From Seohaeicola zhoushanensis (lineage in GTDB: Bacteria; Pseudomonadota; Alphaproteobacteria; Rhodobacterales; Rhodobacteraceae): a stretch of 64,000 bases of DNA. The position numbers and the translations under genes were made by a program. The stretch is from assembly GCF_014656415.1 (NCBI RefSeq), contig NZ_BNCJ01000001.1, positions 547,406 through 611,405 of the forward strand. The letters are read 5' to 3'. Of the stretch, positions 56,677 through 64,000 are shown in pieces. Position 1 is the stretch's first letter. Every line of letters starts with the position of its first letter. Under the pieces are notes generated by a model. The model ran no database searches. It was given only the letters and a program-made list of their open reading frames with translations, and was not told the DNA's origin.

Positions 56677-57942
56677 TCAGCCTCCGAGCTTCACGTTATC
56701 GATGCCCACGATCTTGTCGTAGACGTAGTAGAGCAGCAGCACCGCTCCGAGCAGGATCGCGCCGAGCGCGGCGCCAAGGCCCCAGTTCAGCGACTTGGAG
56801 ATGTGATAGGCGATCCGGTTCGAGATGAAGGTGCCGTCGGTGCCGCCGACGATCTCGGGGGTGATGTAGTAGCCGATGGCGAGGATGAAGACGAGGATCG
56901 AGCCGGCGCCGATGCCGGGTACCGACTGCGGGAAGTAGACCCGCCAGAAGGCGGTCCAGTTGGTGGCGCCAAGCGACTTGGCGGCGCGCAGGTAGCTGGG
57001 CGGGATGGTCTTCATCACCGAATACATCGGCAGGATCATGAAGGGCAGCAGGATGTGGGTCATCGCCACGATGGTGCCGAACTGGTTGTTGATGAGGATC
57101 AGGCGGTCGTTGTCGGCGACAAGGCCGAGCCAGACGAGCGTCTCGTTGATGACGCCCTCCTGCTGCAGCATCACCTTCCAGGCCGAGGTGCGCACCAGGA
57201 GCGAGGTCCAGAACGGCAGCAGCACGAGGATCATCAGCAGGTTGGCGGTACGGGCGCGGATATTGGCGAGGATCCAGGCCACCGGGTAGCCGAGCATGAT
57301 GCAGCTGAAGGTGATGACCAGCGACATGAACATCGTGCGCTTGAACAGCAGGATGTAGATCTGTTCGTTCTCGGGGCGGGCCTCGGGGCCGTCGATGCCC
57401 TTCTTGAGATCCACGGCGTTGAGGAAATAGCCGTTCGTGTAGGCGGGCGAGTAGATGTAGAGGGTGCGCCAGAGTTCGAGGTCGCCCCAGTCCTTGTCGA
57501 CCTTGAGGAAGGCCTCCTGGTAGGGCGCCTTCATCTTCTCGACGCCGCGGCCGGTCTTGCGCAGCAGCGAGGCGGCGCCGGAGTATTCGTAGTTCAGCCG
57601 CGAGCCGAGGCGGGTGTGGGTCTTCTGGTCGACCGCCTCCACCAGGTCGGCCTGGAGCGCGGCGAAGACCGCCTCGGGGGGCAGTTCGGTGGAATGCGGG
57701 TCCCAGGAGTCGAGCGCCTCGACCGTCCGGGGGATGGTGTCCTTCACCACCTGGTTCTCGATCGAGCGGAACAGCATGTCGGCGATCGGGGCGATGAAGG
57801 TCACCAGCACGAAGATCAGGAGGGGAGCGACCAGCATCAGCGCCCGGATTTTCTGCATTCGCAGCGCCCGTGCGAGGCTGCGCTTGAGCGGGGTTCCGTC
57901 GGCCGCGAGAACGCGGCCTGGCTGAGTGGTCGCTTCGGTCAT
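56677..57942 (-). CDS. ABC transporter permease, PotB-like, with periplasmic insertion
   Basis: A 421-residue permease. The core C-terminal ~260 residues have the PotB layout and the EAA-loop LRAAKSLGATNWTAFWRVYFPQSVPGI. Between helix 1 (about 38-58) and helix 2 (about 190-210) lies an unusually long loop of about 130 residues, probably periplasmic, predicted mostly soluble. It may touch the binding protein. It starts 4 nt inside the end of the DUF1330 gene. Confidence 0.88.
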   Translation of the reverse strand: MTEATTQPGRVLAADGTPLKRSLARALRMQKIRALMLVAPLLIFVLVTFIAPIADMLFRSIENQVVKDTIPRTVEALDSWDPHSTELPPEAVFAALQADLVEAVDQKTHTRLGSRLNYEYSGAASLLRKTGRGVEKMKAPYQEAFLKVDKDWGDLELWRTLYIYSPAYTNGYFLNAVDLKKGIDGPEARPENEQIYILLFKRTMFMSLVITFSCIMLGYPVAWILANIRARTANLLMILVLLPFWTSLLVRTSAWKVMLQQEGVINETLVWLGLVADNDRLILINNQFGTIVAMTHILLPFMILPMYSVMKTIPPSYLRAAKSLGATNWTAFWRVYFPQSVPGIGAGSILVFILAIGYYITPEIVGGTDGTFISNRIAYHISKSLNWGLGAALGAILLGAVLLLYYVYDKIVGIDNVKLGG

Positions 57943-58229
57943 GACATGCCTTCTATGATGACGACGTCGCTCTGGGCGTTGGCCATGCGGATCCTGGCGG
58001 CGGCCTGGTAGGCGTCGGAGTGGTAGCAGGCCAGCGCGGTTTCGTAGTCGGGGAACTCGACGATGACGTGGCGGTCCTTCTGCGGGGTCTCGGGCGTCTC
58101 GTTGCGGCCGCCTCGAACCAGGAACCTGCCGCCGAAGCCCTCGACCACGGGCGTGTCGAGGCGAACGTATTCGGCGTATTGCTCGGGGTTGGTCACCGTC
58201 ACGTGCAGGATCCAGTAGCCTTTGCTCAT
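57939..58229 (-). CDS. DUF1330-domain protein
   Basis: A 96-residue DUF1330 (dimeric alpha-beta barrel) protein: MSKGYWILHVTVTNPEQYAEYV, GGRFLVRGG and VIVEFPDYETALACYHSDAYQAAARIR. Function unknown. It lies between the binding-protein and permease genes of the importer operon and overlaps the permease by 4 nt, so it is co-translated with it, an unusual place for this family. Confidence 0.88.
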   Translation of the reverse strand: MSKGYWILHVTVTNPEQYAEYVRLDTPVVEGFGGRFLVRGGRNETPETPQKDRHVIVEFPDYETALACYHSDAYQAAARIRMANAQSDVVIIEGMS

Positions 58230-58293
58230 TCTCGGTCTTCTCCTTGGGGAATGCGGGGCCCGACAGCCGGGCCCCGCCCCATCTAGTACCGGA

Positions 58294-59406
58294 TCAGTTC
58301 GCGAGCCAGGCCTGGAACTTGGCGTCGAGATCGTCGCGGTAGTCGGCCCACCAGGTGTAGTTGTTCACGAAGGTGTGCTTGGCGTTGTTCGGATCGGTCG
58401 GCATGTGCGGCGCCATCTCGATGCCGAGGGTGGCGTGCTTGCCGACCAGCGGAGCCGAGGATTTGCGCGCCGGGCCGTAGGAGATGTATTTGGCCTGATC
58501 CGCCAGACGCTGGGTGTCGGTGGCGAAATACAGGTAGTCCATCACGCGGGCGAGGCGGTCTTCCGGCAGGCCGGCGGGAACGACCCAGCCGTCGATGTCG
58601 AACATCTGCCAGTCCCATGCCATGCCGACGGGCTGCTTCTGCTCTTCGATCATCGCGAAGAGACGGCCGTTGTAGGCGGAGCCCATGAAGATCTCGCCGT
58701 CGGCGAGGAGCTGCACCGGCTGGGCCGAAGCGGTCCACCAGATGGTCTGGTCCTTGATGGTGTCGAGCTTGGCGAAGGCGCGGGCGACGCCCTCGTCGGT
58801 TTCGAGCGTGTCGTAGACGTCCTCATAGGCGACGCCATCGCAGAGCAGCGCCCATTCCATGTTGGCGACCGGCTGCTTGTTCAGCGCGCGCTTGCCCGGG
58901 TATTTCTGCAGGTCGAAGACGTCGCAGGCGCCGGTCGGCGGCTCGGTCCCGGCGGGGACCATGTCCTTGCGATAGCCGAAGGTGGTCGAGAAGACGATCT
59001 GCGGGATGAAGCAGTCGGAGACCATCAGGTCGCCGAAGTCGTCCTTGGCCTTGGTGCCGTCCGGCGCATCGGCGAGCTGGGTGTCGGCGTCGATTTCCAT
59101 CGCCAGGCCTTCGTCGCAGAGGCGGATGGCGTCGGCGGCCTCGACGTCGACCAGATCCCAGGTCAGGTTGTTGGCTTCCTTCATGGCGCGCAGCTTGGCC
59201 ACGGCCTCGGGCGAGCTTTCGTCATTGATGATCTTGACGCCGGTCTTTTCCGAGTAGGGGTTGTGATAGGCGTTCAGCTGCGAGGCGGAATAGGCGCCGC
59301 CCCAGCTCACGATGGTCATCTCGTTGGCCATGTCGGCCGCGAAGGCCGACCCGGCGGCGAGCGAAACTGCCGCGCTGGTGGCCAGAAGAAGATTGATACG
59401 TTTCAT
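58294..59406 (-). CDS. periplasmic substrate-binding protein, spermidine/putrescine type
   Basis: A 370-residue protein with a Sec signal peptide (MKRINLLLATSAAVSLAAGSAFAA). The mature part starts EMTIVSWGGAYSASQ, typical of the PotD/PotF-like cluster, with WDLVDVEAAD and LADGEIFMGSAYNGR following. The two-lobe fold traps small cationic or zwitterionic ligands; the ligand is not clear from sequence. It is in the operon with the ATPase upstream and permeases downstream. Confidence 0.88.
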   Translation of the reverse strand: MKRINLLLATSAAVSLAAGSAFAADMANEMTIVSWGGAYSASQLNAYHNPYSEKTGVKIINDESSPEAVAKLRAMKEANNLTWDLVDVEAADAIRLCDEGLAMEIDADTQLADAPDGTKAKDDFGDLMVSDCFIPQIVFSTTFGYRKDMVPAGTEPPTGACDVFDLQKYPGKRALNKQPVANMEWALLCDGVAYEDVYDTLETDEGVARAFAKLDTIKDQTIWWTASAQPVQLLADGEIFMGSAYNGRLFAMIEEQKQPVGMAWDWQMFDIDGWVVPAGLPEDRLARVMDYLYFATDTQRLADQAKYISYGPARKSSAPLVGKHATLGIEMAPHMPTDPNNAKHTFVNNYTWWADYRDDLDAKFQAWLAN

Positions 59407-59521
59407 TCACTAAGTCTCCCAGACTTTGCCCGCTTGATTATTTTCCGGAGACGGAGCGGCGGGCATGACTCCGCGTCCCACGTGAACATCGTCCGGCGGG
59501 GCCGGGCGACGATGAACGGCG

Positions 59522-60625
<1,104 letters not shown>

Positions 60626-60695
60626 ATGCGGCCCCCCTGTTTTGTCGGCAGGTTATCCTGCGCTTTTGTGCCTTAATGTAACCACACAGAAAGGT

Positions 60696-60709
60696 GCGGT
60701 TGCAACCGC
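60696..60709. promoter_or_regulatory. candidate operator between the importer and M24 operons
   Basis: GCGGTTG/CAACCGC is a perfect 14-bp palindrome in the divergent spacer, with the TTGCAA core seen in some LacI-type sites. On the minus strand its TTGCAA could serve as -35 for a TACATT (19 nt away), so a bound regulator would block importer transcription. No regulator gene is adjacent. Confidence 0.55.
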
Positions 60710-60856
60710 GTTCCTGATTTGCGCCATATTGACGAGGGGCAGGGCCGCTAAATCGGGCAAAAGCGAACATATCCGTCGCGCACGCGTCATGAACGGGCTT
60801 CTTGCCTGAGCGGAAGTGGGTATGGTGGGCGGGAAACGACAAAGGGGAGACTTCCA

Positions 60857-62041
60857 GTGCCGGCCACCGACTTGCCTTTCACCCGCGAGGAATACGCCGA
60901 GCGCATGGCCCGTGTGCGACGCGCGATGTCGGACGCGAACCTCGATGCGCTGATCATCACCGACCCGTCGAACCAGGCCTGGCTGACCGGCTATGACGGC
61001 TGGTCGTTCTACGTGCACCAGGCGGTGATCCTGCTGCCCTATGGCGAGCCGATCTGGTGGGGCCGCAAGATGGACACCTTCGGGGCGCTGCGCACGGTCT
61101 GGATGTCGCCGCATCGGGTGGTGGGCTATGACGACAGCTACGTGCAGTCGCGCGAGAAGCATCCGATGGACGACCTCGCCAAGGTACTGGTCGACTTCGG
61201 CACCGGCCACGGGCGCATCGGCGTCGAGATGGACAACTATTACTTCACGGCGCGGGCGATGCACATGCTGCACGCCTCGCTGCCAAAGGCGATGTGGGTC
61301 GATGCCACCGGCGCGGTGAACCGGCAGCGGGCGGTGAAGTCGGAGGCCGAGATCGGCTTCATGCGCAAGGCGGCGGCGATTTCCGAGAAGATGATCGACG
61401 GGCTGCTGGAGCGGGTCGAGCCGGGGGTGCCGAAGAACGAGGTGGTGGCCGAGCTGTACCGGGATGCCATCCGCGGGGTCGAGGGGGCCTGGGGCGATTA
61501 CCCGGCCATCGTGCCGATGCTGCCCTCGGGGATCGACGCCACCGCGCCGCACCTGACCTGGGACGGGCGGCCCTTCAAGACGGGCGAGGCGACCTTCTTC
61601 GAGATCTCGGGCTGTTACCGTCGCTATCACGCGCCGTTCTGCCGGACCTTGTTCCTCGGGACGCCGCCGGACGACATGCTGCGCGCGGAAGGTGCGTTGC
61701 AGGAGGGTCTGGAGGCCGGGATCGACGCGGCGCGGGCGGGGAACCGGGCCTGCGACATCGCCAACGCCCTCTATGGTGCGCTGAAGAAGGCCGGGATCAC
61801 CAAGGACGGGCGCTGCGGCTATGCCATCGGGCTGAGCTATCCGCCGGACTGGGGCGAGCGGACGATCTCGCTGCGCGAGAACGACGAGACCGTGCTGGAG
61901 CCGGGGATGACCTTCCACTTCATGCCCGGTCTCTGGCAGGAGAACTGGGGGCTCGAGATCACCGAGCCGATCCTGATCCGCGAGAGTGGGCCGGCGGAGA
62001 CGCTGTGCAACCGGCCGCGGAAGCTCTTCGTGAAGCCATGA
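60857..62041 (+). CDS. M24-fold hydrolase, ectoine hydrolase (EutD/DoeA)- or creatinase-like
   Basis: A 394-residue protein: creatinase-type N-terminal domain (about 10-155, with SNQAWLTGYDGWSFYV) and a pita-bread C-terminal domain (about 165-390). The usual D-x10-D metal site is missing: the segment reads FFEISGCYRRYHAPFCRT, with Glu249 and His258 instead. Such losses define metal-independent relatives, ectoine hydrolase among them. Ectoine or a similar N-acyl or cyclic amidine is a reasonable substrate guess. It is followed by an ArgE-like deacylase. Confidence 0.75.
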   Translation: MPATDLPFTREEYAERMARVRRAMSDANLDALIITDPSNQAWLTGYDGWSFYVHQAVILLPYGEPIWWGRKMDTFGALRTVWMSPHRVVGYDDSYVQSREKHPMDDLAKVLVDFGTGHGRIGVEMDNYYFTARAMHMLHASLPKAMWVDATGAVNRQRAVKSEAEIGFMRKAAAISEKMIDGLLERVEPGVPKNEVVAELYRDAIRGVEGAWGDYPAIVPMLPSGIDATAPHLTWDGRPFKTGEATFFEISGCYRRYHAPFCRTLFLGTPPDDMLRAEGALQEGLEAGIDAARAGNRACDIANALYGALKKAGITKDGRCGYAIGLSYPPDWGERTISLRENDETVLEPGMTFHFMPGLWQENWGLEITEPILIRESGPAETLCNRPRKLFVKP

Positions 62042-62084
62042 GGGGCGGGCTTTCCTGCGGTGCCGGTCGGCCCCCCTCCCCTCT

Positions 62085-62182
62085 CCCCTCCCCACGAGGG
62101 GGAGGGGAAGCGCCCTTGATCGCTGGCGGTTCGGGTGGACGGCCTGGAATCGCCCCTCCCCCTCGTCGGATGGGGGAGGGGG
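62085..62182. repeat. two C/G-strand hairpins before the ArgE-like gene
   Basis: CCCCTCCCC (62085-62093) pairs with GGGGAGGGG (62099-62107), and CCCCTCCCCC (62153-62162) with GGGGGAGGGG (62172-62181). The second stem's 3' arm contains the GGGGGAGGGGG that serves as ribosome site for ATG 62190, so its folding would hide that site. Confidence 0.75.
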
Positions 62183-62189
62183 TCGCGGC

Positions 62190-63359
62190 ATGAGCGAGCG
62201 CCTGGCCGATACCATTGCCCTGCTCGACCGGCTGGTGGGTTTTCCGACCATCTCGTCCGACAGCAACCTCGCCATGATCGCCGACCTTGCCGCGCGCCTG
62301 ACGGACGTGGGCGCGCGGGTCGAGATGTTCACCGACGAGACCGGGGCCAAGGCGAACCTCTTCGCCACGCTGGGGCCCGAAGGCGACGGCGGGCTGATCC
62401 TCTCGGGCCATACCGATGTGGTGCCGGTGGCCGAACAGGACTGGTCGAGCGACCCGTTCCAGATGCGCAGCGAGGCCGGGCTGCTGTATGGCCGTGGCAC
62501 CTGCGACATGAAGGGCTTTATCGCCGCGGCGGTGGTGATGGCGCAGGACTACGCGCAGCTCGATCTCAAGCGCCCGCTGCATTTTGCCTTTACCCATGAC
62601 GAGGAGGTCGGCTGCCTGGGCGCGCGGGCGCTGGTGCCCGAGTTGCAGAAGCGCGGGCTGCGTCCCGCCATGGCGATCATTGGCGAGCCGACGCTGATGG
62701 GGGTGATCGAGGGGCACAAGGGCTGCTGCGAATACACCGTGCGGTTCGGCGGGCTGGAAGGCCACGGTTCGGCCCCCGAGCGCGGCGTGAACGCGGTGGA
62801 ATACGCGGTGCGCTATGTCACCCGGCTGATGGAGCTGCGGGCAGAGCTGATGGGACGCGCGCCGGCGAAGAGCCGGTTTCAGCCGCCCTGGAGCACGATC
62901 AACATCGGCTCGTTGCGGGGCGGGGTCGCGCATAACGTGATCGCCGGCAAGGCCGAGCTGGAATGGGAGACGCGGCCGGTCCAGAAGGGTGACATGGCCT
63001 TCGTCAAGGACGCCATCGCCGCCTTTGTCGAGGGCGAGCTGCTGCCGGCGATGCGCGCCGTCCACCCCGAGGCCAGCATCGAGACCGAGGTGATCGGCGA
63101 GGTGGCCGGGCTGGAGGTGCTGGACGACAACGCCGCCCGCGATCTGGTCGCCGGGCTGGTCGGCGCGAACGGGGCCGACGTGGTGCCCTTCGGCACCGAG
63201 GCGGGGCTGTTCCAGGAGATGGGCATGTCGGTCGTCGTCTGCGGCCCCGGTTCCATCGAGCAGGCGCACAAGCCGGACGAGTTCATCGCGGTGGACCAGC
63301 TCGACGCCTGCCTCTCGATGCTCGACCGGCTGGGGCAGAGCCTGGTGCGGAGCGCCTGA
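62190..63359 (+). CDS. ArgE-like amidohydrolase (acetylornithine deacetylase family, M20)
   Basis: A 389-residue M20 enzyme: His in [11 protein letters not shown], bridging Asp in GRGTCDMKGF, Glu in FAFTHDEEVGCLGA, and FGTEAGLFQEMG near the C-terminus as in ArgE. It removes an acyl group from an alpha-N of a diamino acid such as N-acetylornithine or N-acetyl-diaminobutyrate. Downstream of an EutD-like gene the latter is possible. Its ribosome site lies in a hairpin arm. Confidence 0.87.
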   Translation: MSERLADTIALLDRLVGFPTISSDSNLAMIADLAARLTDVGARVEMFTDETGAKANLFATLGPEGDGGLILSGHTDVVPVAEQDWSSDPFQMRSEAGLLYGRGTCDMKGFIAAAVVMAQDYAQLDLKRPLHFAFTHDEEVGCLGARALVPELQKRGLRPAMAIIGEPTLMGVIEGHKGCCEYTVRFGGLEGHGSAPERGVNAVEYAVRYVTRLMELRAELMGRAPAKSRFQPPWSTINIGSLRGGVAHNVIAGKAELEWETRPVQKGDMAFVKDAIAAFVEGELLPAMRAVHPEASIETEVIGEVAGLEVLDDNAARDLVAGLVGANGADVVPFGTEAGLFQEMGMSVVVCGPGSIEQAHKPDEFIAVDQLDACLSMLDRLGQSLVRSA

Positions 63360-63476
63360 CGGGACCCCGGCCACAGCGCGCTTGCCGAAAGGCCGGGAAC
63401 GTTCCATCCTTCTCTCAGTGGCCGGATGTCGGGACCCGATCCCAAACAGAAGACAGGGGCCCCAGGGAGGATTTCA

Positions 63477-64000
63477 ATGAACGGCACCATGATGGAGCAG
63501 CCGTTGACGATCAGTTCGCTGATCGCTCATGCGGCACGGTATCACGGCGCGACCGAGATCGTTTCGGTCGAGTCGAACGGCGAGACGGTGATCACCAACT
63601 GGCGCGAGGTGGAGGCCAACGCGCGGCGACTGGCCTCGGCGCTGGAGCGGCTGGGGGTGCAGAAGGGCGACCGCTGCGGCACCATCGCCTGGAACAACCG
63701 GCGGCACCTGGAGATCTATTTCGGCGTGGCCGGGGCCGGGATGGTCTGCCACACGATCAACCCGCGCCTGTTCCCCGAGCAGCTGATCTATATCATCAAC
63801 CATGCCCAGGATCAGGTGCTGTTCCTCGACCGGATGTTCGTGCCGGCGGCGGCCAAGCTGCGGGCGCATCTGCAATCGGTGAAGCATTTCGTCTACATGG
63901 GCCCGCGCGACGCCGAGGTGGCGGCGGAACTCGACGGCGTGCTGTTCTACGACGAGCTGCTGGCGGCCGAGCCGGACAGCTACCAGTGGCCCGAACTGGA
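63477..64000 (+). CDS. AMP-forming acyl-CoA synthetase (partial, cut by window end)
   Basis: The first ~174 residues of an acyl-activating enzyme: TNWREVEANARRLASALERLGVQKGDRCGTIAWNNRRHLEIYFGVAGAGMVCHTINPRLFPEQLIYIINHAQDQVLFLD matches medium/long-chain acyl-CoA ligases (given here as a description of the conserved A1-A3 region, positions about 40-120). The start ATG 63477 has GGGAGG 6 nt upstream. It follows the ArgE-like gene by 117 nt. The catalytic Thr-rich motif lies beyond the window. Confidence 0.85.
   Translation, partial: MNGTMMEQPLTISSLIAHAARYHGATEIVSVESNGETVITNWREVEANARRLASALERLGVQKGDRCGTIAWNNRRHLEIYFGVAGAGMVCHTINPRLFPEQLIYIINHAQDQVLFLDRMFVPAAAKLRAHLQSVKHFVYMGPRDAEVAAELDGVLFYDELLAAEPDSYQWPEL

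Overview
The window is G+C-rich, almost fully coding bacterial DNA from an alphaproteobacterium of the Rhodobacteraceae (Roseobacter group). The best single marker is a SAM/SAH riboswitch directly in front of metK, a class known from Rhodobacterales. The type-A RNase P RNA, the pgsA-moaD-moaE order, the fabB-fabI pair and the transporter set fit this. No tRNA, rRNA, insertion sequence, prophage or CRISPR array was seen.

Layout. 1-6.5 kb: ybeY, corC and lnt, then riboswitch-controlled metK, a periplasmic Clp/crotonase-fold protein, an acetyltransferase and trmB. 6.5-13 kb: a dimethylglycine dehydrogenase-like flavoprotein, RNase P RNA (minus strand), pgsA-moaD-moaE and an SH3 protein. 13-20.5 kb: fabB-fabI, a haloacid dehalogenase, an alpha/beta hydrolase, a PLP dehydratase and a large Na+/H+ antiporter with a cyclic-nucleotide-type domain. 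21-23.3 kb: an M48 lipoprotein protease and an ArsR/SRPBCC/VOC module. 23.4-28.9 kb (minus strand): dnaN-recF-lysE-gyrB. 29-36.2 kb: an exopolysaccharide locus (TPR lipoprotein, sugar transferase, ExeA-type ATPase, Wzz-type chain-length protein, CpsD-type kinase). 36-46 kb: rhomboid protease, serB, a second ArsR/SRPBCC/YCII module, a Rhizobium-type asparaginase, an IalB-like protein, rlmN-dsbA, an RTX protein, a LOG-family protein and a second PLP dehydratase. 46-54.7 kb: dapD and dapE (lysine/peptidoglycan precursors) with a Hint protein between them, a DUF2064 transferase, RNase R and an MltB-type transglycosylase. 54.7-55.4 kb: a low-G+C two-gene island with a HEPN-like protein. 55.5-64 kb: a spermidine/putrescine-type ABC importer operon, divergent from an M24-fold hydrolase, an ArgE-like deacylase and an acyl-CoA ligase cut by the window end.

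The most unusual content lies between genes. A 71-bp element with 7-bp terminal inverted repeats (GTGTCCC/GGGACAC) and an internal 14-bp palindrome occurs three times, each time just past a gene 3' end. Separately, paired short hairpins occur in four intergenic spacers. Other points of interest are the low-G+C HEPN pair, an M24 protein lacking the usual metal ligands, perfect inverted repeats placed as operators (22382, 37819, 40777, 60696), and a hairpin that contains the ribosome binding site of the ArgE-like gene. Most large ORFs opposite these genes are G+C-driven shadows and are not annotated.
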